Shown piece after piece: positions 52,664 through 62,179 of a stretch of 64,000 nucleotides of DNA. The stretch comes from Pedobacter roseus (lineage in GTDB: Bacteria; Bacteroidota; Bacteroidia; Sphingobacteriales; Sphingobacteriaceae). The notes beneath the pieces are model-generated. The model was not told where the DNA came from, searched no databases, and worked only from the letters and a program-made list of their open reading frames with translations. The translations under genes were made by a program, and so were the position numbers. Within the stretch, counting starts at the first letter, position 1. Each line of letters begins with the position of its first letter. The DNA lies in NCBI RefSeq assembly GCF_014395225.1, contig NZ_CP060723.1, positions 3,968,001 to 4,032,000 of the forward strand, in the 5' to 3' direction.

Positions 52664-55576
52664 ATGAGAAAAAAGTTTACATTGCTTATGGTGTGTATTC
52701 TCTGTGGTATCTCTCTGAGTATGGCACAGAATATTACCGTAAAAGGTTTGGTAAAAGACAAGCAAGGATTACCATTGCCCGGTGTATCTGTAAAGGTGAA
52801 AGGAACTAACCAGGGCGCCTCTACTGCAGATAACGGAGGATATACGATCAGCGCTCCTCAAAACTCAACTTTAGAATTTACTTTTATTGGTTATAAAACA
52901 ATAGAAGAAGCGGTAAGTGGCCGTACAACTGTAAACGTTACCCTATCTGACGACAACCAACAGCTAAATGAGGTGGTGGTAATCGGTTATGGTACTACGA
53001 CCAAAAAAGATTTAACAACAGCTGTAGTATCCTTATCTTCTAAAGATATCGAGAATCAACCTGTAACCAATCCCCTGCAGGCCATCCAGGGTAAAGCTGC
53101 TGGTGTGCAGATTTCTTCACAATCAGGAAAACCAGGATCGGGCGTATCAGTTACCATTCGTGGTAATACTTCGATCAATGCTTCTAACAGTCCGCTGTAT
53201 GTTATTGATGGGGTAACTTCCCGCGATGCGAGTTTCTTAAACCCTACAGATATTGAAAGTTTGACGATTTTAAAAGATGCTTCAGCTGCTGCAATCTACG
53301 GATCGAGCGGTGCTAATGGTGTAATCCTGATTACCACCAAAAAAGGATCATCGGACAAAATTCGTGCAACTTTTAATGCATTTACAGGTTTTTCTAACCT
53401 CTGGCAAAAACAGGATGTGTTAAACAGAGATCAATATATCTCCCTGATGAAAGAATTGGGTTATGATACCAATGGTTTGGGTAATCAAAACACAGACTGG
53501 CAAGACCTAACATTCGGTACAGGAACGCAGAACAGCTATCAGGCATCCATTTCCGGAGGTGTTAAGGGTGGTCAATACTCCTTATCAACAGGTTATCAAC
53601 AAGATAAAGGTGTGGTATCGCCAGCCAAACTGGATAAATATACTATCCACTTTAACGGTTCACAAAACATTACCAAATGGTTAAAATTAACTGGTAATGC
53701 GGCTATTACCCAAAATAACTCAGTAGATGTAAGCGATAATGCTAACGTGGCAAGAGGCGGAACCATTTTATCGGCATTAACCACGCCCCCTACCATTGGT
53801 GTTTATGCTGCTAATGGTACTTATGCCTTTAACCCTTACAAAGGTGGCTCAGAAAACCCTGTGGCCAATGCAAACGCTGCAATAAACAGGAACAGGAATT
53901 TCCGTTTCTTAGGTGCTTTTGCTGCTGAAATTAAATTCACACAGGATTTCTCTTTCAAATCGAGCATCAGTACAAACAACAACGACAACAGATATTCATA
54001 CTTTTTAGATCCATATTCAACAGATTATGGAAGGACACAAAAAGGGATTATCAATTCTAATTTCAGCACCGACCATGTTTGGTTAAACGAAAACATTTTA
54101 AACTATACCAAAAACTGGGGTAAAAATGCTTTCACTGCAACAGGCGGTATGACTTTACAAGAATCTAAATATTACAAGTTAAGCTATAACGAGCAGAATT
54201 TCATTGGTGCAAATGGTCAGCTATTAGATCATGGCACTTCAATTCCTCCGCAACTGCCAACTGCATCAGATTGGTCTAAACGTTCTTATTTAGCCCGTTT
54301 AACTTACGCTTACGACAGTAAGTATTTATTCAGCACCAACTTCAGGGCTGATGGTTCATCACGTTTCGGTCCACAAAATAAATATGGTTATTTCCCTTCT
54401 GCATCAGTTGGATGGAGAATTTCCGGCGAGAATTTCCTAAAAGATGTTAAATCAATCAACGATTTAAAATTAAGGGCGAGCTGGGGTAAAGTAGGTAACG
54501 ATGAAGGTATCGGAGATTATTCGTACTTAGAACTGTACACTCCAACCACACAGGGATCGTATGTATTTTCTCAATTGCCAAACCCTGGTTTGAAATGGGA
54601 AGAAACCACACAAACCAATATCGGTTTAGATTTATCGATGTTCAACAGCCGCGTGGTTTTCACTGCTGATGCTTATTTAAAGAAAACAAAAGACCTTTTA
54701 ATTAACCAGCCCTTACCAAATTCAATCGGTTTTGGCAGTATCGCTTCAAACGTAGGTGATATGGAAAATAAAGGTTTAGAGTTTGTTTTAACCACCAAAA
54801 ACTTTGTAAAAGATAAGTTTACCTGGACAACAGACATCAACTTCTCTTTAAACCGCAATAAAGTAACCAGCTTAGGTGATAAAGTGAATTCGATTAATTT
54901 CGGTGATATTTATGAGCGTGATGCTGCTATCAGAGTGGTTACAGGTCGTCCGTTAGGCAGTTTTTATGGTTATGTTTCAAACGGTGTAGATCCTCAAACC
55001 GGAAATATCGTTTATCAGGATTTAAATGGCGATAAAACAATTAATGCAGATGACAGAACTTTTATCGGTTCGGCACAGCCTAAATTCACTTATGGTGTTA
55101 ACAACACTTTTACTTTTGACAACTTTGGCTTAAACTTCTTATTCCAGGGTGTTCAGGGCAACCAGATGTTCAATGCATCCAGAATGGAACTGGAAGGCAT
55201 GAACGATTCTAAAAATCAATCGGCTGTGGTGCTAAACAGATGGACCACACCAGGACAGATCACTGATGTTCCGAGAGCAATTAAAGATAATACCAGCAAC
55301 ACCTTAACTTCTAGTCGTTTTGTTGAAGATGGTTCTTATCTGCGTTTAAAAACCACCACATTATCTTACAATTTTGGTGCAGCCACTTTAGGTAAACTTA
55401 AAATGAGCAAAGTAATGTTATATGCATCGGCTTACAACCTATTAACTTTTACAAAATACACAGGTTTTGATCCGGAGGTTAACGTAAACTCGGCCAACGG
55501 ACCGGCAATGGGTATCGATTATGGTACTTATCCTCAGTCGAGAACTTTCTTATTTGGTGTTAACGTAGGCTTTTAA
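52664..55576 (+). CDS. SusC/RagA-family TonB-linked outer-membrane transporter
   Basis: 970 aa from the ATG at 52664. The signal peptide ends at LSMAQ. A carboxypeptidase-regulatory-like domain (about 22-95) is followed by the SusC signature LNEVVVIGYGTTTKKDLT, a plug domain (NPLQAIQGKAAGVQISSQ and ASAAAIYGSSGANGVILITT) and a 22-strand barrel ending FGVNVGF. It imports oligosaccharides through the outer membrane with its SusD partner, energised by TonB. SusD follows 11 bases later and two glycoside hydrolase genes complete the locus. Confidence 0.96.
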   Translation: MRKKFTLLMVCILCGISLSMAQNITVKGLVKDKQGLPLPGVSVKVKGTNQGASTADNGGYTISAPQNSTLEFTFIGYKTIEEAVSGRTTVNVTLSDDNQQLNEVVVIGYGTTTKKDLTTAVVSLSSKDIENQPVTNPLQAIQGKAAGVQISSQSGKPGSGVSVTIRGNTSINASNSPLYVIDGVTSRDASFLNPTDIESLTILKDASAAAIYGSSGANGVILITTKKGSSDKIRATFNAFTGFSNLWQKQDVLNRDQYISLMKELGYDTNGLGNQNTDWQDLTFGTGTQNSYQASISGGVKGGQYSLSTGYQQDKGVVSPAKLDKYTIHFNGSQNITKWLKLTGNAAITQNNSVDVSDNANVARGGTILSALTTPPTIGVYAANGTYAFNPYKGGSENPVANANAAINRNRNFRFLGAFAAEIKFTQDFSFKSSISTNNNDNRYSYFLDPYSTDYGRTQKGIINSNFSTDHVWLNENILNYTKNWGKNAFTATGGMTLQESKYYKLSYNEQNFIGANGQLLDHGTSIPPQLPTASDWSKRSYLARLTYAYDSKYLFSTNFRADGSSRFGPQNKYGYFPSASVGWRISGENFLKDVKSINDLKLRASWGKVGNDEGIGDYSYLELYTPTTQGSYVFSQLPNPGLKWEETTQTNIGLDLSMFNSRVVFTADAYLKKTKDLLINQPLPNSIGFGSIASNVGDMENKGLEFVLTTKNFVKDKFTWTTDINFSLNRNKVTSLGDKVNSINFGDIYERDAAIRVVTGRPLGSFYGYVSNGVDPQTGNIVYQDLNGDKTINADDRTFIGSAQPKFTYGVNNTFTFDNFGLNFLFQGVQGNQMFNASRMELEGMNDSKNQSAVVLNRWTTPGQITDVPRAIKDNTSNTLTSSRFVEDGSYLRLKTTTLSYNFGAATLGKLKMSKVMLYASAYNLLTFTKYTGFDPEVNVNSANGPAMGIDYGTYPQSRTFLFGVNVGF

Positions 55577-55587
55577 TTCAGACAACA

Positions 55588-57003
55588 ATGAAACTTAAAA
55601 TATATTCATTAATCGCAGCGGGTACCATTACTTTGGCATTGAGCAGCTGTAAAAAAGATTTCTTAGATCAAACTCCCATTACGCAGGTAGGTCCTGATGT
55701 AGCTTTTGCAGATGCAGCGGCAGCGGAGAAATTAATTCAGGGTGCATACGACGGGATGTATAACGATTTCCACATCTGGGATTACATGACCAATGGTGAT
55801 GTAAGATCGGATAATGCTTATGCAGGTGGAGATAACCCGGCTAACATCCAACTGGATTTATTTACCGTAATCTCTACAAACGGCAACGTAGGAAGAGATT
55901 GGAATGCTTTGTACAGTGATATTAAAAACTGTAACTTAATTTTAACAAACGTTCCGAACATTGTAGATGCCAAGCTTGATGCAGGCGACCGCAGAAAACA
56001 GATTCTTGCAGAAGCCAGCATTTTAAGGGCTTACATGTATTTCAACTTAGTGAGAACCTGGGGTTCCGTTCCTTTGGTGGTTAAAGTACCTACAACCGAT
56101 GCTGAATTTTATCCGGCAAAAGCAAGTGTTGATGCCATTTATACACAGATCATTTCCGATCTGGAGTATGGTGCAGCCAATGCCCGTGTTGCTGGTCCTA
56201 CCAAAGGCATTATGACCAAAGGTGTTGCAAATGCACTTTTGGCTAAAGTATATGCAAGTAAACCTACACCCGATTGGACTAAAGTAAGTACATATTGCGA
56301 TGCAGTAATTGGCGGTGGTTATTCTTTAATAGCAAACTACGATTTCCTTTGGGATTCTAACCATAAAAACAATTCAGAAGCCATTTGGGAAATGCAATAC
56401 GATGGTTACGGAGGTTTACACGGAAACTGGATGCCGAGTGTATTGGTTGGAACAGGATGGAAAAGGTTTAACACCCCTACCAACAGCTTGGCAAAAGCTT
56501 ATGATGATGCTGGTGATGCCATCCGTAAAGCTTCGAGCATTAAATTTAACAATGTAGTATCAGAGGGTTGGAGCGATTCGTATTGGTCTAAAACAAGCTA
56601 CCCATACATCAATAAATACCGTGCAGACGATAAATCGGATAACTATATTTTAAGATTGGCCGATATCATTTTATTAAAAGCTGAGGCTTTGAACGAATTA
56701 AGTGCATCGGGCTGGTCGGCAGCAGCACCTTTTGTTAATCAGATCCGCAACCGTGTTAATCTTGGCGTTACTACCGCGACAGATCAGGCTTCAATGCGTT
56801 TAGCAATTGAAAACGAACGCCGTTTAGAATTGGCTTTCGAAGGTCACCGTTGGTTCGATTTATTAAGAACAAACAGGGTAATTCCGGTAATGAATGCACA
56901 GGTTGATGGTACAGGAGCAAACCTGAACTATAACCTTACCACTTCAAAATTATATTTCCCGATTCCACAGGATGAATTAGACAAAAATCCTAACGTACGT
57001 TAA
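55588..57003 (+). CDS. RagB/SusD-family glycan-binding lipoprotein
   Basis: 471 aa with a lipobox ending at Cys21 (LALSSC) followed by KKDFLDQTPIT, a standard SusD opening. TPR-like helices carry ILRAYMYFNLVRTWGSVPLV, and the conserved C-terminal part has NERRLELAFEGHRWFDLLR and FPIPQDELDKNPN. It forms the lid of the SusC transporter at the cell surface. A hairpin resembling a terminator lies just after it. Confidence 0.96.
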   Translation: MKLKIYSLIAAGTITLALSSCKKDFLDQTPITQVGPDVAFADAAAAEKLIQGAYDGMYNDFHIWDYMTNGDVRSDNAYAGGDNPANIQLDLFTVISTNGNVGRDWNALYSDIKNCNLILTNVPNIVDAKLDAGDRRKQILAEASILRAYMYFNLVRTWGSVPLVVKVPTTDAEFYPAKASVDAIYTQIISDLEYGAANARVAGPTKGIMTKGVANALLAKVYASKPTPDWTKVSTYCDAVIGGGYSLIANYDFLWDSNHKNNSEAIWEMQYDGYGGLHGNWMPSVLVGTGWKRFNTPTNSLAKAYDDAGDAIRKASSIKFNNVVSEGWSDSYWSKTSYPYINKYRADDKSDNYILRLADIILLKAEALNELSASGWSAAAPFVNQIRNRVNLGVTTATDQASMRLAIENERRLELAFEGHRWFDLLRTNRVIPVMNAQVDGTGANLNYNLTTSKLYFPIPQDELDKNPNVR

Positions 57004-57011
57004 TTTCTATA

Positions 57012-57043
57012 AAAACAGAGGCGGCTACGGTCGCCTTTGTTTT
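57012..57043 (+). terminator. Terminator-like hairpin between susD and the GH3 gene
   Basis: A 12-bp stem with one G-U pair (AAAACAGAGGCG / CGCCTTTGTTTT) and an 8-base loop ends 15 bases before the GH3 start. It may cause partial termination and lower hydrolase expression relative to susCD, or protect the upstream mRNA end. Confidence 0.6.
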
Positions 57044-57057
57044 ATAACTTAATTTCT

Positions 57058-59364
57058 ATGATGTTAAAAAAAACCTTGCTCTCACTCCTGGCATTGGGAA
57101 GCCTTTTCAGCGCCCAGGCCCAGATCAAAAATACAAACCAGGCGAAAATTGAAGCTTTGTTGAGCAAAATGACGCTTGAAGAAAAAGTGGGTCAGATGGC
57201 GCAAATTACCCTGGATGTAATTGGAACGGGTAAAAGTCGTTTCGAAAGCGACGAGCCTTTTACGCTCGATAAAGCCGCAATGGATAAAGCTCTAATCCAA
57301 TACCACGTGGGTTCGGTATTAAATACCTCCAACAACAGGGCACGCACGCCGCAGGTTTGGTATAAAATCATCAGCGAAATCCAGGATGTAGCCATTAAAA
57401 AAGGTAAAAATAAAATCCCCGTAATTTATGGTGTTGATGAAGTTCATGGTGCTACTTACACTGCTGGTGCAACCATGTTCCCTCAGCAAATCGGTCAGGC
57501 GGCTACATTTAACCGCAGCCTGGTTAAAAAAGGTGCATCAATCACCGCTTACGAAACCCGCGCCAGTTCTATTCCATGGAACTTCGCCCCTATTTTAGAT
57601 TTAGGTGCCGATCCACGTTTTCCACGCCAGTGGGAAAGTTTTGGAGAAGATCCGTATGTGGTTACCGAATTGGGAAAAGCAGCTGTTAAAGGTTATGAGG
57701 GAGATGATAATAATGTTGCTAATCCTTACAAGGTTGCAACCTCATTAAAACACTTTTTAGGTTACCAAACGCCAACTACCGGAAAAGACAGGACACCTTC
57801 TTTTATTTCCAATCAGGCTTTAAGAGAATACCATTTGCCACAGTTTAAAGCGGCTATAGAGGCTGGTGCACACACGGTGATGATCAATTCGGGTATTATC
57901 AATGGCATTCCGGTTCACTCTAATTACAATATCGTTACTAAATTATTAAAGGAAGAACTGGGTTTTAAAGGTTTGGTGGTTACCGATTGGGGTGATATTG
58001 AAAATCTTTTTAAAAGAGATCATATTGCCAAAGACGATAAAGAAGCCATTATGCTGGCCATTAATGCCGGAATAGATATGAGCATGATTGCTTATAACTA
58101 CGAAGTATTTTGCGATAACCTGATTGCGTTGGTTAAAGAAGGTAAAGTAAAACAGGAAAGAATTGATGATGCCGTACGCCGGATTTTACTGGTAAAATTT
58201 GCGACCGGTTTATTCGAAAAACCAACCACCAACCCTAAAGATTACCCGAAATTTGCCAGTAAAGAATTTCAGACTGCTGCTTACAATACTGCTGCAGAAT
58301 CGATCACCCTATTAAAAAACACCAATAACATCCTTCCCCTAAAAAAAGGAATTAAATTGTTAATTACAGGACCTAATGCAAACTCGATGCGTACCTTGAA
58401 CGGCGCGTGGACGTACAGCTGGCAGGGTGAAAAGGTAGAAGAATTTGCAAAAGATTATAATACCATTTTAGAAGCCCTGCAACATAAAAACGGTGCCGAT
58501 AATATCAAATATCTTCCTGGCGTGAGCTATAAAATGGACGGTAAATATTTTGAAGATTTTGCCGACAAAATGGACGAAACCATTGCTGCTGCCAAAGATG
58601 TGGATGCAGTAGTATTGTGCCTGGGCGAAAATACCTATACTGAATCACCAGGCAATTTAAGTGACCTTTACATTTCTGATTTACAGATCGAACTGGCTAA
58701 AAAGATTGCAGCAACCGGTAAACCTGTTATTTTGGTACTGAACGAAGGCCGTCCGAGGATTATCAGTAAGTTCGAGAAAAGCATGAGCGCGGTGGTTCAA
58801 ACTTATCTTCCCGGCAATTATGGTGCAGATGCATTGGCCGATATTTTATTCGGTGATGTAAATCCATCAGGAAAACTGCCTTACACCTATCCACAGTTCC
58901 CGAATGCCTTATTTACTTATTACCATAAACCTTCTGAGGCCCGCGAAACCGTAGAAGGTGTTTATAACTACGATTCTGATTACAACCCACAATATGTTTT
59001 CGGTCAGGGTTTAAGTTATACCACTTTCAAATACAGCAACCTGAAATTAAGCAGCAATACTTTAAAAGCTGGCGAAAATTTGACCATTTCTGTTGAAGTA
59101 AGCAATACCGGAAACAGGTCAGGTAAAGAAAGTGTATTACTTTATACCTCTGATTTAGTTGCAAGTGTAATTACTCCAGACGTAAAACGGCTAAGAGGTT
59201 TCGAAAAAATCGACTTGAAAGCCGGCCAAAGCAAAACAGTAACTTTCACTTTAACACCTGAAGATATTGCTGTTGTAAATGTAGAAGGCAAAAAAGTAAC
59301 CGAAGCTGGCGAATTCAAAATCCAGATCGGTGACCAGAAAATAAACTTTAATTACACAAATTAA
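57058..59364 (+). CDS. Glycoside hydrolase family 3 beta-glucosidase (BglX-like)
   Basis: 768 aa with a signal peptide (ending FSAQAQ). The GH3 N-terminal barrel carries LSKMTLEEKVGQMAQ, VIYGVDEVHGATY, and the nucleophile Asp310 in VVTDWGD. The GH3 C-terminal domain (about 400-640) includes ITLLKNTNNILPLKKG, and a fibronectin-III-like domain ends the protein (about 680-760). It should remove terminal glucose from beta-linked oligosaccharides in the periplasm. Two adjacent ATGs (57058, 57061) are possible starts; a start at 57037 lies inside the hairpin. Part of the SusCD locus. Confidence 0.93.
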   Translation: MMLKKTLLSLLALGSLFSAQAQIKNTNQAKIEALLSKMTLEEKVGQMAQITLDVIGTGKSRFESDEPFTLDKAAMDKALIQYHVGSVLNTSNNRARTPQVWYKIISEIQDVAIKKGKNKIPVIYGVDEVHGATYTAGATMFPQQIGQAATFNRSLVKKGASITAYETRASSIPWNFAPILDLGADPRFPRQWESFGEDPYVVTELGKAAVKGYEGDDNNVANPYKVATSLKHFLGYQTPTTGKDRTPSFISNQALREYHLPQFKAAIEAGAHTVMINSGIINGIPVHSNYNIVTKLLKEELGFKGLVVTDWGDIENLFKRDHIAKDDKEAIMLAINAGIDMSMIAYNYEVFCDNLIALVKEGKVKQERIDDAVRRILLVKFATGLFEKPTTNPKDYPKFASKEFQTAAYNTAAESITLLKNTNNILPLKKGIKLLITGPNANSMRTLNGAWTYSWQGEKVEEFAKDYNTILEALQHKNGADNIKYLPGVSYKMDGKYFEDFADKMDETIAAAKDVDAVVLCLGENTYTESPGNLSDLYISDLQIELAKKIAATGKPVILVLNEGRPRIISKFEKSMSAVVQTYLPGNYGADALADILFGDVNPSGKLPYTYPQFPNALFTYYHKPSEARETVEGVYNYDSDYNPQYVFGQGLSYTTFKYSNLKLSSNTLKAGENLTISVEVSNTGNRSGKESVLLYTSDLVASVITPDVKRLRGFEKIDLKAGQSKTVTFTLTPEDIAVVNVEGKKVTEAGEFKIQIGDQKINFNYTN

Positions 59365-59481
59365 ACCAACCCTGTTTACAGGCACATTGCTTATGTCCAA
59401 AAAGCATAAGCAATGTTTTTAAATTACATTCTAATTTATACTATGCGAAATACCCTGAAATCTCTAACCAAAACCATAATT

Positions 59482-60930
59482 ATGAAACCCATTTACAACC
59501 TGGGCACTGCACTGGCCATCTTGATTGTTGCCTGTGCCTGTAGCAAAAGTCCGAAGACAAGTGAAGGAAGTGACTCACCACCAACTTCTACCGAACCAGT
59601 TAAAACCGATGTTGCATTTTGGCTAACCAAAGGCGATCAGTCGCAACTGTTAAAAAAGCAGAATGTTGCCTTAAACTTTTCTACCGTTACCAACAGCAAT
59701 CCAACCATTGAGGTAGACCCAGCTACCACTTTTCAAAATATTGATGGTTTCGGTTATACCTTAACAGGTGGCAGTGCAAATTTGATAAATGCTTTACCAG
59801 CTGCAGCGCAAGATAAGCTCTTAAACGAGCTGTTTGCGGGCACTGATGATGCCATTGCAGTAAGTTACCTCAGAATAAGTATTGGGGCTTCAGATTTAAG
59901 CGCTACGCCTTTTACCTATAATGATCTGGCCGATGGAGAAACGGATGATAATTTAGCAAAATTCTCTATCGCCAAAGAACAGGCTGATTTAATTCCGGTA
60001 TTAAAAAAGATAGTAGCCATTAACCCTTCAATTAAAATTTTAGGCTCACCATGGACAGCCCCTACCTGGATGAAGACCAACAAAAGTTTTATTGGTGGTA
60101 GTTTAAAACCAGAATATTACCAAACTTATGCGAAATACCTGGTGAAATACATTCAGGCAATGAAAGCAGAAGGGATTATAATTGATGCCATTACCCCACA
60201 AAATGAGCCATTACATCCTGGCAATAACCCAAGTATGTATATGACCGCTTTAGATCAGGCTGATTTTATTAAAACTGCATTAGGTCCGATTTTCCAAAGC
60301 AGCGGAATCAAAACCAAGATTATCGTTTATGACCACAACGCTGATAAACCAGAATATCCGATTACCATTTTAAACGATGCTGATGCCAAGAAATATGTTG
60401 ATGGTTCTGCATTCCACTTATATGCTGGCCCTATTACTGCACTTACGCAGGTACACAATGCACATCCAGACCGCAATGTTTACTTTACCGAGCAATGGGT
60501 TGGTGGCCCGGGTAATTTTGCTGAAGATTTAAAATGGCATGTATCTACCTTAATTGTTGGCGCAACCCGTAACTGGAGCCGGAATGTTTTAGAGTGGAAT
60601 TTAGCTGCAGATCCAAACTACAACCCACATACTGATAAAGGCGGCTGTACTACTTGTTTAGGTGCCATTACCATTGCACCGGCAGTAAGCAGAAATGTAG
60701 CTTATTATGTAATTGCACACGCTTCTAAATTTGTAAAACCAGGTTCGGTGAGGATTGCATCAAACATTACAAATAACCTGCAGAACGTGGCTTTTAAAAC
60801 CCCTGATGGTAAAAACGTATTGATTGTTTGCAATAATAATAGTTCAGAAACGGCATTCAATATTAAATACAACGGTAAAATGATAACCAGCAGCCTGGAT
60901 AAAGGGGCGGTAGGTACTTACGTTTGGTAA
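59482..60930 (+). CDS. Glycoside hydrolase family 30 lipoprotein (beta-glucanase type)
   Basis: 482 aa from the ATG at 59482; the lipobox falls at Cys18 or Cys20 (LIVACAC). GH30 features include FQNIDGFGYTLTGGSA, LGSPWTAPTWMK, acid/base Glu242 in TPQNEPLHPGN and nucleophile Glu337 in YFTEQWVGG; a C-terminal beta-sandwich follows. Members with this layout include endo-beta-1,6-glucanases and glucosylceramidases. As a probable surface or periplasmic lipoprotein in a locus with GH3, cleavage of beta-1,6-glucan (pustulan or fungal wall glucan) is the best guess. A terminator follows at 60958. Confidence 0.9.
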   Translation: MKPIYNLGTALAILIVACACSKSPKTSEGSDSPPTSTEPVKTDVAFWLTKGDQSQLLKKQNVALNFSTVTNSNPTIEVDPATTFQNIDGFGYTLTGGSANLINALPAAAQDKLLNELFAGTDDAIAVSYLRISIGASDLSATPFTYNDLADGETDDNLAKFSIAKEQADLIPVLKKIVAINPSIKILGSPWTAPTWMKTNKSFIGGSLKPEYYQTYAKYLVKYIQAMKAEGIIIDAITPQNEPLHPGNNPSMYMTALDQADFIKTALGPIFQSSGIKTKIIVYDHNADKPEYPITILNDADAKKYVDGSAFHLYAGPITALTQVHNAHPDRNVYFTEQWVGGPGNFAEDLKWHVSTLIVGATRNWSRNVLEWNLAADPNYNPHTDKGGCTTCLGAITIAPAVSRNVAYYVIAHASKFVKPGSVRIASNITNNLQNVAFKTPDGKNVLIVCNNNSSETAFNIKYNGKMITSSLDKGAVGTYVW

Positions 60931-60957
60931 AAACTTTATCGTTTAATTGTTTAGTTA

Positions 60958-60980
60958 GCCCCGTACTTACGGGGCTTTCT
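60958..60980 (+). terminator. Terminator at the end of the glycan locus
   Basis: A perfect 8-bp stem GCCCCGTA / TACGGGGC with a 2-base apparent loop (the top pairs probably open), followed by TTTCT, 28 bases after the GH30 stop. Confidence 0.7.
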
Positions 60981-61040
60981 GGTTTATATACTTTTTGGCA
61001 GGTGCTTTGCTCCATAATAAAAAATCAATCCGATAAGAAA

Positions 61041-61514
61041 ATGAAAAACATGATCCCAGTATTAGGCCTTGCCACTTTATTGATGGCTGCATGTCAGGGC
61101 GGTACCGCTAAAAAGACACAGGCAAAAATAGACTCTACCATTGTAACCAACGCCGAAACCGCAACAGATTCGGTTCAATGTTATCAATACATTAAAAACC
61201 GCGATACGGCTACCCTATCGCTAAAAAGTGAGGATAACAAGGTAACAGGCACTTTAGGCTATAACTTATACGAAAAAGATAAAAATGCAGGTACAATAAC
61301 CGGACTTGTTAAAGGAGATACCATTGTAGCCAATTATACTTTTCAGTCTGAAGGCCAAACTTCTGTTAGGGAAGTAGCCTTTTTAAAGCAAGGCGATCAG
61401 TTAATTGAAGGTTTTGGCGATATGCAGGAAGTTAAAGGCGAAACAAGGTATAAAGATATCAGCAAGCTAAAGTTTGATGGATCAATGGCCTTTGGTAAAA
61501 TTGATTGTAAATAA
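61041..61514 (+). CDS. Small uncharacterised lipoprotein
   Basis: 157 aa from the ATG at 61041; a longer frame from 60924 crosses the terminator and is rejected. The lipobox ends at Cys18 (LMAAC) followed by QGG. The mature part is a likely beta-sandwich (TATLSLKSEDNKVTGTLGYN, GTITGLVKGDTIVANYTF, REVAFLKQGDQLIEGFGDM). Similar small lipoproteins are common in Bacteroidota; the function is unknown. It is separated from the GH30 gene by a terminator, so it is not clearly part of the locus. Confidence 0.8.
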   Translation: MKNMIPVLGLATLLMAACQGGTAKKTQAKIDSTIVTNAETATDSVQCYQYIKNRDTATLSLKSEDNKVTGTLGYNLYEKDKNAGTITGLVKGDTIVANYTFQSEGQTSVREVAFLKQGDQLIEGFGDMQEVKGETRYKDISKLKFDGSMAFGKIDCK

Positions 61515-61539
61515 TACATCGTCATCTCAATCCATAAAT

Positions 61540-61619
61540 CGTCATTTCGACCGAAGTGGAGAAATCTTTCACATAGTTCAAAGATTTCTCCATTTCGCTG
61601 CGCTTCAGTCGAAATGACG
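61540..61619. repeat. 80-bp inverted-repeat element between convergent lipoprotein genes
   Basis: Outer arms CGTCATTTCGAC / GTCGAAATGACG (12 bp) and inner arms TGGAGAAATCTTT / AAAGATTTCTCCA (13 bp) are both perfect, with a 4-bp GAAG/CTTC pair between them and a 10-base asymmetrical bulge. The loop is about 10 bases. The wording resembles a dispersed hairpin seen in many Bacteroidota spacers. It may serve as a bidirectional terminator. Confidence 0.8.
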
Positions 61620-61640
61620 ACCTTTCTTAGCTTTTATTCA

Positions 61641-62069
61641 TTACTTACTCACAGCATCCTTTGCTGCCGCGCTCCACTCTTCGGTTAATTTGAGCACATA
61701 ATCAGAATATTTTTGAATTTCATCAGGTTTTAACTTGGCAGCCCAGCCAGTTGCCTGATTTGCCCAGGCGGTATATTTATCACCGATGGCTTTAATTTCT
61801 GTTGCATTTTTACTTTTTACAGCTGCAACATATTCATCTTTTAGTTTGCTATACTCAGCCAAACCTTTGTTTACTTCTTCACTCGAGAAAGTAGGAACAT
61901 TGGTTTTAACAGTTTCAGTGGTGGTGGTAGTAACTTTGGTAACCGTATCGCCGTTTACGGCAATTTTGCTCGAATCTTTGGTAGTTTCTGTTTTTTTAGT
62001 GCTGTCGCAAGAAACTAATGTGGTGGCCAATAAGCCAACTACAGCGATTGATAAAATCTTGTATTTCAT
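61641..62069 (-). CDS. Small helical lipoprotein
   Basis: 142 aa. The lipobox ends at Cys21 (TTLVSC), with Asp at +2, which in enteric bacteria would mean inner-membrane retention; this rule is uncertain here. A Thr/Lys-rich linker (about 24-60) leads to a helical domain with aromatic pattern (AEYSKLKDEYVAAVKSKN, YTAWANQATGWAAKL). Function unknown. It lies downstream of the pseudouridine synthase gene but behind a terminator. Confidence 0.78.
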   Translation of the reverse strand: MKYKILSIAVVGLLATTLVSCDSTKKTETTKDSSKIAVNGDTVTKVTTTTTETVKTNVPTFSSEEVNKGLAEYSKLKDEYVAAVKSKNATEIKAIGDKYTAWANQATGWAAKLKPDEIQKYSDYVLKLTEEWSAAAKDAVSK

Positions 62070-62117
62070 TTTGATTTGGTTTTAGCCCGAAGATGACTAA
62101 ATATTGTGCCAAATCAC

Positions 62118-62146
62118 AAAAAATCCGGTTAAATACTCAACCGGAT
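62118..62146 (-). terminator. Rho-independent terminator after the pseudouridine synthase gene
   Basis: On the minus strand ATCCGGTT / AACCGGAT (8 bp, perfect) with an 8-base loop is followed by TTTTT, 34 bases beyond the stop. Confidence 0.85.
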
Positions 62147-62179
62147 CTCCTTTAATACTTAATGTATAGTGATTACTAC

